Notes: generated by a model from the letters alone, not told the origin. A stretch of DNA of 64,000 nt from Microthrixaceae bacterium (GCA_020637195.1 JACJWK010000014.1:30631-94630); one strand, 5' to 3'. Shown: positions 8,634 to 18,169, counted from the stretch's first letter. Translations and numbers: made by a program.

Positions 8634-9116
8634 GTCGGTGTGGCGGATCGGCTCCTTGGGGGGCAGGTTCATCGCGCCCTGGGGCTGCCAGCCGCTGTCG
8701 GTGAGGATCTCCATGACCTCGGCCATGTTGAGGATGTCGAGCTCGTGGTCGAAGCGGCCGTCGCCGGCGTAGCGCATGATCGACACCCCCGGCGCCTGGT
8801 ACGGCCGCCCGTTGGCGTCGGTGCCGGGCAGGCGGTTCCACCAGAAGCTGACCACCCGGTCGCCGTCGACCATGGTCCACTCCTCGGGGAAGGTCCAGTC
8901 CTCGAGGCCCTGCATGGACTCGTCCATGAAGCGCGCGACGGCCTCGCGGCCCTCGGAGCGGCCCCACGCCGGGTCGATGAAGACCACGTCGTCGGTGAAG
9001 AACTCCTCGGCCAGCGAGCCCCACGTGCGCTCGCCCCGCTCGACCCGGCCGCGCTCGGCCACGTAGCGGTCGTAGGCGGCGCGGGCCTCCGCGCTGCGGT
9101 CGTCGGTGCCAGCCAT
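8619..9116 (-). CDS. SnoaL-like / nuclear transport factor 2-like protein
   Basis: A 165-residue protein of the small cone-shaped NTF2/SnoaL fold. Typical pieces are AYDRYVAERGRVERG, WGSLAEEFFTDDVVFIDPAWGR, GREAVARFMDESM and GDRVVSFWWNRLPG. This fold holds enzymes (isomerases, cyclases, dehydratases) and binding proteins, so a reaction cannot be named. The ATG at 9116 was preferred over an in-frame GTG at 9149 because a GGGGGGA ribosome-binding site sits five bases before it. The gene stands alone between the crotonase and the frameshifted gene at 9194. Confidence 0.78.
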   Translation of the reverse strand: MAGTDDRSAEARAAYDRYVAERGRVERGERTWGSLAEEFFTDDVVFIDPAWGRSEGREAVARFMDESMQGLEDWTFPEEWTMVDGDRVVSFWWNRLPGTDANGRPYQAPGVSIMRYAGDGRFDHELDILNMAEVMEILTDSGWQPQGAMNLPPKEPIRHTDPPAR

Positions 9117-9193
9117 GTCGTCCCCCCGGGGTCGGTTGCCGCCGGGCACCGTAGCGCCGCCCGGCGGCCCACCCGGTGGGGTGGCGGGCCGGG

Positions 9194-9801
9194 TCAGGGC
9201 TCGTCGTCGTCCACGTCGGGCGGCAGGTACGAGAGCTGGACGTCGCCCAGGCGCACCAGCATCGACGCGATCCAGCCGCCCATGTCCTTGAAGTGGTCGT
9301 CGAGGATGGCGCCGTCGCTCAGCGCCGGCTCGCCGAGCTCATCGAGCCGTCATAGGAGATCTCCAGCGCGTACTGCGGGTGCTCGAGGTCGCGGTCGTAC
9401 ACGATCTCGACCGTCGGGCTCGAGCGCTCCGGGCGCTCGTCACCGATCTGCAGGCTGGTCTCGGGCAGGACCGAGAGCACCGCCCGCAGGTCGGGCTCGC
9501 TGGCGAGACGCTGGATCCGCACGACGATCTCGACCTCGATGTGGGGCCCCTCGTCGAAGTCCTCGCCGATGAACCAGGACCGGTAGGCGCTCTGGGCCCA
9601 GGTGGGCCAGTCGAGGGTGATGTCGGCCCGGACGCGCGGGGGGAGCCCCTCGCCGGGAAGGCCGTAGCTGGTCTCCCAGGTGAGGTCGCCCAGCAGCACG
9701 TCGGCCTGGAAGCGCTCCTCGAACGCCTGGCGCTCGAGCATGGCGCTGACGAGCGCCTCGCGCAGCGCCCCGATGGCGTCGGTGAAGACGTGGTCGAGCA
9801 C
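9194..9801 (-). CDS. Conserved protein of unknown function, one frameshift near its end
   Basis: The first 150 residues (MLDHVFTDAIGALREALVSA..., VRADITLDWPTWAQSAYRSWF, IEVEIVVRIQRLA) are in one frame that hits an early stop at 9319. Reading in the next frame from about 9345 continues sensibly: ELGEPALSDGAILDDHFKD, then MGGWIASMLVRLGDVQLSYL, and an acidic end at 9194. One missing base around 9340-9350 explains this. The complete protein would be about 202 residues, soluble and mixed alpha/beta. No family is recognised. The GTG start lies nine bases after the stop of the sulfatase gene, so they are probably one operon. The frameshift may be a sequence error. Confidence 0.6.
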
Positions 9802-9810
9802 CGCCGCAGG

Positions 9811-11822
9811 TTACGGGGTCGCCGGAGCGACCGTCGCGAAGCCGCCGTCGCCGTCGGGGGCCAGGATGGTCACCTCGTTGGCGCCCTGGCGGATGAGGTC
9901 GTCGTCGAGCACCCCCACGTACCGGCCGCCGGCGAGGCGGCTGAGCGTGCCTGCCACCGTGCCGTTCAGCGTCACGAGGACGTCGGCGGGGGCCACCTCG
10001 TCGGTGCCCGCCCAGGTCCCCCAGACGAACGAGGGGAGGGCCCCGGTGGCCGGCGTGTCCACGGCCGACAGGTCGGCGGCCTGCTCGAGGTCGAACGTTC
10101 CCGGGGCCGTCCCCGTGACCGCCAGGTCGCCGACCGGCCGGCCCACCTGGTCGCCGAGCGGCCCGCCGGCGGCCACCGCTCGCCAGCCCGCACCGTGGGG
10201 CAGCAGGTCGGCGTTGCGGCGCGCCAGCGCGACGACCTGGTCGAGGGTGATCACGGGATGGATGGGCTCGCTCCCGTCGGCGACGTAGAGGGCGGCGTCA
10301 CCCGCCCGGTCCGCGACCGGCGTGAGGACCGAGCGGCCGTTCAGGTCGTCGTCGGCCGGCACCCCCAGCCCGTCGAGCACGGTGGGCAGCAGGTCGACGT
10401 TGTAGGTCAGGTCCTCGCGCACCTCGCCCTCGGTCTGGCCCGGGAGCTTCACGAAGAACGGGACGCGGTAGATCTCCTGGGCGGTGGCGGTCGTGGGCTC
10501 GCGGTAGGGCTCGGCGGGATCGAACGCGGCGCCGTGGTCGGCCACGACGACCACGAGGGCGTCGTCCCAGAGCCCTTCGTCCTCGAGCCGGTCGAGGAGG
10601 CGCTCCAGCAGGCGGTCCGTCGCCCCGACCTGGAGCAGGTGGCGCTGGAGCCCCACCCGGGCGAGGGTCGGGTCGTCCCCCCAGTCGCCGAGGTCGGTGG
10701 GCCCGTTGGCCGACTCGCCGTCCGTGCGGTACTCGGTGCCGCTGCGGCCGAGGGTCCACGGGACGTGGGGCAGGACCACGTGCTGGTACCACAGCAGGGG
10801 CCGGTCGCCGCCGGCCCGCAGCGCGTCGATGTGGGCCTCGGCACCCTCCTGGCGCTCGCGGGCCGAGTCACCCCCGAGGCCGTCGACGTTCTCGAAGTCG
10901 GCGAGGCGCTGCACCTCGGAGGGCAGGCGGCCCCGCAGACCCGGGGGGAGCCAGAGCTGGCCGGCCACGCCCACGGCGTCGTCGGCCAGGCCCGCCCAGT
11001 CCACCGACGCGCCGCACAGCGACTCGGGACAGAGCGCGGTGACGGGCTCGTCGACCTGGAGGTCGTAGGTGCCGCCGAGCAGCGTGAACAGGTTGCGGGG
11101 GTGATCGGCGGCGGTGGGCAGCTCGCCGGGCTCGGGCACGGCCCAGTGAGCGACGCCGGCACGCTCGCCGTGGTGTTCCAGGGCGATCGCGATCGTGCTG
11201 GCGTACCAGGTCGACGAGTCGGCCAGGCGGGCGAACCCGGGGAAGCGCTCGGCGTCGATCGTCCCGTCGGCGCAGGAGCGACGACAAGCGGCAACTCGTC
11301 GAGCTGGAGCACCACGACCGGGGCCGGGTCGAGCACCTCGATCCCCATGGCCGACGTCGCCCTGCCACACTGCTCGGCGGCCGGTGACCAGGTCATCAGG
11401 GCCACGACGGCCGGGAGCGGGGTGGCGGCCAGGGCGCGGCCGGTCCGGCCTGGCGCCAGCGCAGGGCCGCCACCTCCCGGCGATGCCGCCGGCCGGGGCC
11501 AGGAGCGCCTGGAGGGCGTCGGACGGCAGGTCGAGGTGGCGGAGCAGCGAGCCTGCGGCCGTGCAGGCGCCGAAGACCAGCACCCAGCCGGCCCACAGCG
11601 GGCGGGCGGCGCGGTCCGACACGAGATGGGTGACGGCGACGGTGGCGAGGGCGACGAGCGGCGGACGGTGGCCACCACGACCGCCTGAGCACGAGCGCGC
11701 CGTCGGTCAGGTAGTGCGAGACGAGGAACTCAGGGGTTGGTGCCGAGCAGGTCGAGCAGGGGCGGCGCGTAGCCGAACCCGGCCAGACCGAGCAGCGGCA
11801 GGAGCTCGTCGGTCGTCAGCAC
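9811..11822 (-). CDS. Membrane-anchored sulfatase/alkaline-phosphatase-superfamily protein, N-terminal third frameshifted
   Basis: From about 11277 to 9811 the frame is intact and encodes a sulfatase-like hydrolase domain: DGTIDAERFPGFARLADSS, WYQHVVLPHVPWTL, LVVVVADHGAAF (metal-site DHG), YRVPFFVKLPGQ and NVDLLPTVLDGLG. Its start is recoverable in another frame as VLDPAPVVVLQLDELP, which holds the first metal-ligand region. Upstream, pieces of a hydrophobic N-terminal region are spread over several frames (VLTTDELLPLLGLAGFG, PEFLVSHYLTDGALVLR, LWAGWVLVFGACTAAGSLL). At least four one-base indels, near 11737, 11690, 11480 and 11277, break it. The GTG at 11822 overlaps the VOC gene's stop. It could act on a surface polymer; the substrate is unknown. 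Confidence 0.7.
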
Positions 11823-12502
11823 GCCAGACCCGTCGCCGGGCGTCGCTCATCCGGCGCGCCCGGGCCCGGAGGAAGGAAGGCCGTCGGGACGCTGAGGTCG
11901 AGCCTCGCAGGTGCGCAGCGTGGCGATCCGCCGACCGGGCTGGACCGCGCCCTGGGGTGGTCAGCCGGTCGCCGAGGACGCACGGCGGTCGCGTCGAGGT
12001 CGGCCACGGTGTGGGCGAGCCCGTAGAGACCGGCCGGGCGGCCCGCCGCGTCCGGGTCGGGCGCGGGGGGCCGATGAGCTCGAGGATCACCTCGCCCAGC
12101 CGGAAGAAGTCCTGGCGCATCGGCTCCGGGTAGTCGTCGGCAGCGGCGGTGCGCCGGTGCTCGACGCCGACCATCAGCGAGGGCGGCGATGGTGCGCTCC
12201 GGGTCGGGCGTGAGCATCACCACATGATCGATCAGGACCGCCCCGTTCGGTGCGCGGGCCCCGACGGGCCCTCGGCGCCGGCGTCGGAGGGACCGGCGGC
12301 CACGGTGGGGACGCCGTCGACGGTGTCGACGCCGGCTGGCAACCCGGTGAGCGACCAGGACCGGATCCGCGGCCCGGCCCGTCCCGACCAGGGCGAGGAT
12401 GACCGACCCGATCACGCAGCGGTCGTCGCGGACGGCGAAGCCCCCGGCGACCCACGGCGCCGCGGCGTCGCCGACCTCGAGCCCGACGAGCTGGGGGCTC
12501 AC
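11816..12502 (-). pseudogene. VOC (glyoxalase-like) family protein broken by six or more frameshifts
   Basis: Fragments in successive frames assemble into one recognisable protein: SPQLVGLEVGDAAAPWVA, CVIGSVILALVGTG, RSWSLTGLPAGVDTVDGVPT, NGAVLIDHVVMLTPDPERTI, GVEHRRTAAADDYPEPMRQD, FFRLGEVILELIGPP and GLYGLAHTVADLDATAV. The pattern of D/H-VVMLTPDPERT, FFRLGEVILELI and LYGLAHTVADLD is typical of glyoxalase/bleomycin-resistance domains. Breaks lie near 12370, 12240, 12185, 12065, 11975 and 11900. The GTG at 12502 overlaps the upstream gene's TGA as GTGA, which supports it as the native start and an operon. Either sequence error or recent decay could explain the indels; both flanks are intact. 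Confidence 0.65.
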
Positions 12503-12864
12503 CGGTGACGGGCGGCCCATCGGGCGGCCTCCTCCCGCGCCTCGGCCTCGAGCGGGATGGCGAGGTAGGCGGCCCGGTGGTCGCGCAGCCGCACGACGTT
12601 GCGCAGGTACGCCCCGACGTACGCCCGGAGGAACCCGAGCCATCCGAGGTCCTGCCACTGCCGCACGTGCACCAGCTCGTGGGCCATCAGCGGCTCGCTG
12701 GCCTCGTGCCCCGGCCGGACGAGGATCGTGCGGCCGACCGTCATCGCGTCGGCCTGCCGCGGCAGGAGCCGGCTGGTGCGCACCCGGGCGCTCGCCGCGA
12801 CGCCGGGTGGCAGGTGGTCGAAGCGGGCGGCGCGCGCCTTGCCGAGGGGCCGGGCGGGCGCCAC
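12499..12864 (-). CDS. Small HExxH protein (DUF4157-like)
   Basis: A 121-residue protein. The core is AMTVGRTILVRPG followed by LMAHELVHVRQWQDLGW, an HExxH zinc-binding helix as in the DUF4157/minimal metallopeptidase group. A hydrophobic FLRAYVGAYLRNVVRL and an EAEAREEAARWA tail follow. No second zinc-ligand motif is obvious, so catalytic activity is uncertain. The ATG begins one base after the stop of the LysM protein gene and the TGA overlaps the GTG of the VOC gene, so it sits in the middle of a tightly packed minus-strand operon. Confidence 0.72.
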   Translation of the reverse strand: MAPARPLGKARAARFDHLPPGVAASARVRTSRLLPRQADAMTVGRTILVRPGHEASEPLMAHELVHVRQWQDLGWLGFLRAYVGAYLRNVVRLRDHRAAYLAIPLEAEAREEAARWAARHR

Positions 12865-12865
12865 G

Positions 12866-13663
12866 TCAGGCGGCGTCGAAGTCCGGGACGCCGGCGAGGA
12901 CGTCGCTCACGAAGCCGATGGTCTCGCCGTCCCAGCTCTGGGCGTTGGCGGCGGACAGGCCCAGCCGGTACGCCGCGGCGGTGGCGGCCCAGCTGCCGTC
13001 GGTCTGGCGGAGCAGCTCGTCCACGTAGGCGGCCATGAGCTCGATGTCGTCGGCGGCCACGTCGGGGTCGAGGGCCGGGCCCGCGACGAGCTCGTCGTTG
13101 ATGTACTCGACGGTGGACGGACGGAGCTGGGCGATGCCCACGCGCCCCTCCTCGCCGACCTTGTCCGCATCCCACGCGGACGTCTGCCAGGCGAGGGACT
13201 CGAGGAGGGCGACCGGGACGTCGTAGGTGGTGGCGGCGGTGGCGAAGGCGGGCCGGAGGGCCACCAGGTCGGGGTCGGCCGCGAGGAAGGTCGGCAGCTC
13301 GGCGTCGTCGCCGACCGGGTGGGGGATCTCGATCTGCGAGCCGGGGTCGATCGACGAGGCGTCGCTGAGGCCGTTGGCGTCCTGGATGGCTTCCTTCGTC
13401 GTGCCGTGCAGGAGGGCGACCGACGAGATCGTGTCGCCGAGGCGGACGGTGTAGGTGTCGACCGACCGGTCCGGCGGGCCGCTGTCCTCGGTGGCGCGAG
13501 GCAGGACGAGGACGGCGACGACGAGGACGGTGACGGTGACCGCCACCAGCAGCACCAGGCGAGACGGGTGGTGGCGGGCGCGCGACGCGCCGTCCTGGGC
13601 GCCACCGGCCGTCGGGGCTCGGGGCGCGACGGCAGGGCCGGCGGGCGCGGGTCGCTTGGCCAC
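12866..13663 (-). CDS. Membrane-anchored LysM protein with a transglycosylase-like domain lacking the catalytic Glu
   Basis: A 265-residue protein: cytoplasmic basic/proline-rich head (1-34), one transmembrane helix (about 35-54, LVLLVAVTVTVLVVAVLVLP), a LysM peptidoglycan-binding domain (about 68-115, YTVRLGDTISSVALLHGTT...) and a lysozyme-like domain (about 140-250). The last contains the usual GRVGIAQLRPST and AAAYRLG blocks. In active lytic transglycosylases the helix reads W-Q-E-S; here it reads AWQTSAWD, so the catalytic glutamate is a threonine. It may bind or organise the cell wall rather than cut it. It is first of the packed genes leading to the HExxH protein. Confidence 0.8.
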   Translation of the reverse strand: MAKRPAPAGPAVAPRAPTAGGAQDGASRARHHPSRLVLLVAVTVTVLVVAVLVLPRATEDSGPPDRSVDTYTVRLGDTISSVALLHGTTKEAIQDANGLSDASSIDPGSQIEIPHPVGDDAELPTFLAADPDLVALRPAFATAATTYDVPVALLESLAWQTSAWDADKVGEEGRVGIAQLRPSTVEYINDELVAGPALDPDVAADDIELMAAYVDELLRQTDGSWAATAAAYRLGLSAANAQSWDGETIGFVSDVLAGVPDFDAA

Positions 13664-13672
13664 GGTGCGGTT

Positions 13673-14392
13673 CTAGTCGATCTCTTCCCAGTCGCGGTCG
13701 GGCGCGACGTAGATCAGCGGGAGGCTCAGGAGGGTCACGAGGCCCTTCACGGTCACGTTCACCACCAGGATGTCCCAGACCGACCCCCAGGGGAGGGTCA
13801 GGGGGTGGTCGCCGAGGAACGGCAGCGCCCCGAAGGCCAGCACGCTGAACAGCAGGCTGTCCAACGGGACCGACACCGCGTTGCTGGTGAGCACCCGCGC
13901 CCACTGGTGCCGGGTGGTCACCCGGGTGACGAACCAGTGGTACACCTCGGTGTCGACCAGCTCGCTGACCACCTCGGCGACGATCGAGGCCAGCACGATC
14001 CGCCACACGGGGCCGAGCAGCGTCGAGAACTCGTCGCCGAGGCCCCAGGCGGGGTCGCTGCTCACGCTCGCGCTCCAGGCGAGGTACGCGCCCATGAACA
14101 GGTTGACGCCGCCGCAGGTGACGATCAGGGTCCGGGCGGCGCTGCGTCCCAGCACCTTGTGCACGACGTCGCGGAGCGTGAAGGTGATCGGGTAGATGAA
14201 GGTGCCCATGTCCACCGCCCGACCGGCGACGATGCCGATCTTCAGGCTGGCGACGTCGGCGATCACCTGGACCCCCGCGTACGCCGCCACGGCGACGATG
14301 GCGACGCGGGTGAACGCGGTCAGGGTGGCGCCCGTCGCCACCGCGGCGCGCTCGGGCTCGGGGGGCGGCTCCTGACGGAAGGACACGGCCAT
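13673..14392 (-). CDS. yhhQ: Queuosine precursor transporter (YhhQ/VUT family)
   Basis: A 239-residue membrane protein with about six helices. Family signature blocks are VIADVASLKIG near residue 45, FIYPITFTLRDVVHKVLGRSAAR at about 65-87, EVVSELVDTEVYHWF and TSNAVSVPLDSLLFSVLAF. YhhQ proteins import preQ0/preQ1, the precursors of the tRNA base queuosine; in an actinobacterium that lacks de novo synthesis this would be salvage. The ATG at 14392 starts a 28-residue soluble leader. It is divergent from the FAD oxidoreductase gene across 35 bases. Confidence 0.88.
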   Translation of the reverse strand: MAVSFRQEPPPEPERAAVATGATLTAFTRVAIVAVAAYAGVQVIADVASLKIGIVAGRAVDMGTFIYPITFTLRDVVHKVLGRSAARTLIVTCGGVNLFMGAYLAWSASVSSDPAWGLGDEFSTLLGPVWRIVLASIVAEVVSELVDTEVYHWFVTRVTTRHQWARVLTSNAVSVPLDSLLFSVLAFGALPFLGDHPLTLPWGSVWDILVVNVTVKGLVTLLSLPLIYVAPDRDWEEID

Positions 14393-14427
14393 GGCCCCTA
14401 TCCTGCCGTGGTGACGCCGGAGCGGTC

Positions 14428-16110
14428 ATGAGCGACGCCGACGCCGTGGTGGTCGGAGCGGGGCCGAACGGCCTCGTCGCCGCGAACGTGCTCGCCGACG
14501 CCGGATGGAGCGTCCTGGTGCTCGAGGCGAACGACACCCCCGGGGGTGCGGTGCGCACCGCGGAGGTGACCGCCCCCGGGTTCCGCAACGACCTGTTCAG
14601 CGCGTTCTACCCCCTCGGGGTGGCGTCGCCGCCCCTCCTCGCGCTGGAGCTCGAGCGCCACGGGCTCGAGTGGCGCCGGGCCCCGCTCGTCGTGGCCCAC
14701 CCCACCCCCGACGGGCCCACCGCGCTGCTGTCGACCGACGGCGACGAGACGGCCGCCTCGCTGGACCGGTTCTCGGCCGGCGACGGCGACGGCTGGCGGG
14801 CGCTGTACCAGCAGTGGCTGACGCTGGGGGACCACCTGATCGACGCCCTCCTGCAGCCGTTCCCCCCGATCGGCCCCGGTGTGCGGATGGCGGCCGGCCT
14901 CGGCCCCGCCGGCCTCCTCGATCTCGGGCGCCTGTCCCTGCTACCGGTCCGGCGGCTGGCCGAGGAGCGGTTCGGCGGTGCGGGCGGCGGACTGCTGCTG
15001 GCCGGCAACGCGCTCCACACCGACCTGGGTCCCGAGTCCACGGGGGGAGCGCTGTTCGGGCTGCTCCTGTGCGGGCTCGGCCAGCAGCGTGGCTTCCCCG
15101 TCCCGGCCGGCGGGGCCCAGTCGCTCACCGACGCGCTCGTGCGCCGCCTCGAGGAGCGTGGTGGTCGGGTCGAGTGCGGCGCCCGGGTCACCGGCGTCGA
15201 CGTCCGAGGGGGGCGGGCGGTGGGTGTCACCACGGCCGACGGCGCCCGGTGCGGTGCCCGCCGGGCGGTGCTCGCCGACGTCGGGGCCCCGGCGCTGTTC
15301 ACCCGGCTGCTCGCGCCCGAGCACGTCCCTGCCCGGTGGCGGTCGCACATCGAACGCTTCGAGTACGGGTCGGGGACGGTCAAGGTCGACTGGGCCCTCG
15401 ACGGGCCGGTGCCGTGGATCGATGCCGAGGTCGGCCGGGCCGGGACGGTGCACGTGGCCGATTCGCTCGACGAGCTCACGCAGACGTCGTCCGAGCTCGC
15501 ACGGGGCCTGTTGCCCGGGTCGCCCTTCCTCGTCCTCGGCCAGATGACCACCGCCGACCCGAGCCGATCGCCCGCGGGCACGGAGGCGGCGTGGGCCTAT
15601 GCGCACGTTCCGCGCACCGTGCGGGGCGACGCCGGCCCCGACGGCCTCGGGGGCGGGTGGGACGCCGCGGCCACCGCGGGGTTCGTGGCCCGCATGGAGG
15701 CCCGGGTCGAGCGGCTCGCCCCCGGGTTCAGCGAGCGGATCCTCGCCCGCCACGTCCTGACCCCGCCCGCGTTGGAGGCCGCCGACGCCAACCTGGTCGG
15801 GGGTGAGATCAACGGCGGGACGGCCCAGCTGCACCAGCAACTCGTGTTCCGGCCGGTGCCCGGGCTCGGTCGACCCACGACGCCGGTCGACCGGCTCTAC
15901 CTCGCGTCGGCCTCGGCCCACCCGGGTGGCGGCGTCCACGGCGCCTGCGGCGCCAACGCGGCGCGTGCCGCCCTCGCCCGGGACCGCCGGACCCGCCGCC
16001 TGGTTGCCGCCGGCGCCGCGCTCGCCGGCGCCGGCTTGGCGCGCCGGGCCCTGGCGTCGCGGGGCGGGTCGTCGCTCGGCGCCGGGCTCAGCGGCCGAGC
16101 TGCCAGGTGA
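14428..16110 (+). CDS. FAD-dependent oxidoreductase of the phytoene-desaturase/PYROXD2 type
   Basis: A 560-residue flavoprotein. VVVGAGPNGLVAANVLADAG (residues 7-26) is the dinucleotide-binding fold, EANDTPGGAVRTAEV the CrtI-type FAD motif, and LASASAHPGGGVHGACGANAAR near the end the matching C-terminal FAD motif. This is the branch of NAD(P)/FAD oxidoreductases that includes carotenoid desaturases and mammalian PYROXD2. No carotenoid genes are nearby, so the substrate is not assigned. A short hydrophobic alanine-rich tail follows the FAD motif. The ATG start comes just after a GTG in another frame. The 3' end overlaps the convergent prolyl oligopeptidase gene by 23 bases. Confidence 0.87.
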   Translation: MSDADAVVVGAGPNGLVAANVLADAGWSVLVLEANDTPGGAVRTAEVTAPGFRNDLFSAFYPLGVASPPLLALELERHGLEWRRAPLVVAHPTPDGPTALLSTDGDETAASLDRFSAGDGDGWRALYQQWLTLGDHLIDALLQPFPPIGPGVRMAAGLGPAGLLDLGRLSLLPVRRLAEERFGGAGGGLLLAGNALHTDLGPESTGGALFGLLLCGLGQQRGFPVPAGGAQSLTDALVRRLEERGGRVECGARVTGVDVRGGRAVGVTTADGARCGARRAVLADVGAPALFTRLLAPEHVPARWRSHIERFEYGSGTVKVDWALDGPVPWIDAEVGRAGTVHVADSLDELTQTSSELARGLLPGSPFLVLGQMTTADPSRSPAGTEAAWAYAHVPRTVRGDAGPDGLGGGWDAAATAGFVARMEARVERLAPGFSERILARHVLTPPALEAADANLVGGEINGGTAQLHQQLVFRPVPGLGRPTTPVDRLYLASASAHPGGGVHGACGANAARAALARDRRTRRLVAAGAALAGAGLARRALASRGGSSLGAGLSGRAAR

Positions 16111-18169
16111 GGAAGGCCAACACGTCGGCCAGCTCGTCGGCCTGCATGCCCACCGGCTTGCCCTGGCCGTGGCCGGCCCGGGCCTCGATCTGCAACAGCA
16201 CCGGGCGCTCGTCGCCGCAGCTGGTGGCCGCCTGGAGGCGGGCGGCCATCTTGCGGGCGTGCATCGGGTGGACCCGCGAGTCGCCCTCGCCGGAGGTGAG
16301 CAGCACGGCCGGGTAGCAGGTGCCGTCCGCGACCCGGTGGTACGGCGAGTACGCGTGGAGCCAGGCGAGCTCGTCGGGCAGGTCCGGGTCGCCGTACTCG
16401 GGGATCCAGAGCCGGGCGATGAGGAAGCGGTGGTAGCGCACCATGTCGAGCAGCGGCACCGCGCAGTGCACCGCCCGGCACAGGTCGGGGCGCTGGGTGA
16501 GGGCGGCTCCCACGAGCAGTCCGCCGTTGCTGCCCCCGCGGATGGCCAGCCGGTCGCGGCGGGTACGGCCTTCGGCCACCAGCCAGTCGGCCGCGGCGCA
16601 GAAGTCGTCGAACACCTGCTGCTTGCGCTCGCGGGTGCCCGCCTGGTGCCACGCCTCGCCCTCCTCGGCACCGCCACGGATGCCCGCCACCGCGAAGACG
16701 CCGCCCTGGCCGGCGACCTCGACCGCAGCCGGCGAGAAGGCGGGCCCCATCGTCACCGCGAAGCCGCCGTAGCCGCTGAGGACGGTGGGGGTGTCCGGCG
16801 ACGGCGTGGTGTCCCGGTGCCGGACGAGGAACAGCGAGATCCGCGTCCCGTCGGTGGACGGGTAGGTGGCCCGCTCGACCGTGAAGGCGTCCGGGTCGAG
16901 GCCAGGGGCCGGGTCGCTCCACGCCTCGACGCCCCCGCCGGGCGTCCAGCGGAGCAGCTGCGACGGCCGGGTGAACGACGTGAACGCCAGGAAGGCCTCG
17001 TCGCGATCGTGCGCGCCCGACAGCCCGGCGAGCGAGCCTGCTTCGGGAAGCGGCACCGCCGCGGGATCGCCGCCGTCGAGATCGTGGCGGGTCAGGCGCG
17101 CCTCGGCGTGTCGGGTCGAGGCGACCAGCAACGACCCGGCGGTGGCGACGAAGCCGTCGATGACGGCGTCGCTCTCGGGGACGATCTCTCGCCAACCGTC
17201 CGCGCCGGGCCGGTCGAGCGGCGCGGTGACGACCCTGCCGCGCGGGGCGCCGAGCGTGGTGTGTCCCACCAGCCGGCCGTCGACGACGGCGAAGCCGTTG
17301 ACGGCCTCGACGCCCTCGCTGACCACCGCCCACGCGCCCTGCTCGCGGTCGAGCAGGTGGACGTCGACGCGGCTCCACCCGTGGGCGACGTGGACGAGCA
17401 GCCACCGCCCGTCGTCGGAGAGCGACGCGTCGGGCCACGCCGTGCGGTCGGCGGGCGGGCCGAACACGACGGGGTCGTCGGCGGGGTCGGTGCCGAGCTC
17501 GTGCCATCGCACGTGGCGGCCGTAGCCCTCGTCGCCCTCGGCCACGGTGGCCGGGTCCGGGTAGCGGGCGTACGCGAAGGCCGACCCGTCGGGCAGCCAC
17601 GCCACCGAGGCGGCCCGGGTGTGGGGGATCTCGTCGCTCCGGAGCGTCCCGGTGTCGACGTCGAGGATCCGCAGCGTGCTCTGCTCGTCGCCGCCGGTGG
17701 ACAGCCCGAACGCCACGAGCCCGCCGTCCGGCGACGGGTGGTACCAGTCGAGCGCGGCGGTGTCGTCGCCGGTGAGGGCAGCCGGGTCGACGAGCACCCG
17801 GGCCGGCCCTGACGGGCGCTCGAGCGCCGTGCGCACGCACAGCACGGCCTGCTCACGGTCGCCGCCCCGGTCGAGGGTGAAGACGCGCTCGCCCTTCACC
17901 CGGGGGGCCGCGCACAGCGGCGCCCGCAACAGCGGGAGCAGGCGCTCGCGGATGGACGCTCGGTGCGGCAGCGCGTCGAGCACGGCGCGGCTGCGCCCGT
18001 TCTGGGCGGCCACCCACGCCGTCACCTCCTCGTCGTCGTCGGCCTCGAGCCAGCGGTAGGGGTCGTCGACCAGGCGCCCGTGGACCTCCTCGACCAGGTC
18101 GAGCCGGCGGGCCGCGGGGGCCGGGGGGACGTCCACGATCGGGGCGTCGGACGGTCGGGGGCGCGCCAT
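16088..18169 (-). CDS. Prolyl oligopeptidase (S9A)
   Basis: A 693-residue serine peptidase that cleaves short peptides after proline. The N-terminal half is the beta-propeller gate (VDDPYRWLEADDDEEVTAW at its start is diagnostic). The C-terminal alpha/beta hydrolase has the nucleophile motif AIRGGSNGGLLVG, the aspartate in GEGDSRVHPMHARKM and the histidine in RAGHGQGKP. The ATG at 18169 was chosen because the family N-terminus begins there and a CAAGGT box sits six bases upstream; longer in-frame extensions have no family match. There is no signal peptide, so it is cytoplasmic. It is divergent from the CocE-type gene with only 19 bases between starts. Confidence 0.93.
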   Translation of the reverse strand: MARPRPSDAPIVDVPPAPAARRLDLVEEVHGRLVDDPYRWLEADDDEEVTAWVAAQNGRSRAVLDALPHRASIRERLLPLLRAPLCAAPRVKGERVFTLDRGGDREQAVLCVRTALERPSGPARVLVDPAALTGDDTAALDWYHPSPDGGLVAFGLSTGGDEQSTLRILDVDTGTLRSDEIPHTRAASVAWLPDGSAFAYARYPDPATVAEGDEGYGRHVRWHELGTDPADDPVVFGPPADRTAWPDASLSDDGRWLLVHVAHGWSRVDVHLLDREQGAWAVVSEGVEAVNGFAVVDGRLVGHTTLGAPRGRVVTAPLDRPGADGWREIVPESDAVIDGFVATAGSLLVASTRHAEARLTRHDLDGGDPAAVPLPEAGSLAGLSGAHDRDEAFLAFTSFTRPSQLLRWTPGGGVEAWSDPAPGLDPDAFTVERATYPSTDGTRISLFLVRHRDTTPSPDTPTVLSGYGGFAVTMGPAFSPAAVEVAGQGGVFAVAGIRGGAEEGEAWHQAGTRERKQQVFDDFCAAADWLVAEGRTRRDRLAIRGGSNGGLLVGAALTQRPDLCRAVHCAVPLLDMVRYHRFLIARLWIPEYGDPDLPDELAWLHAYSPYHRVADGTCYPAVLLTSGEGDSRVHPMHARKMAARLQAATSCGDERPVLLQIEARAGHGQGKPVGMQADELADVLAFLTWQLGR

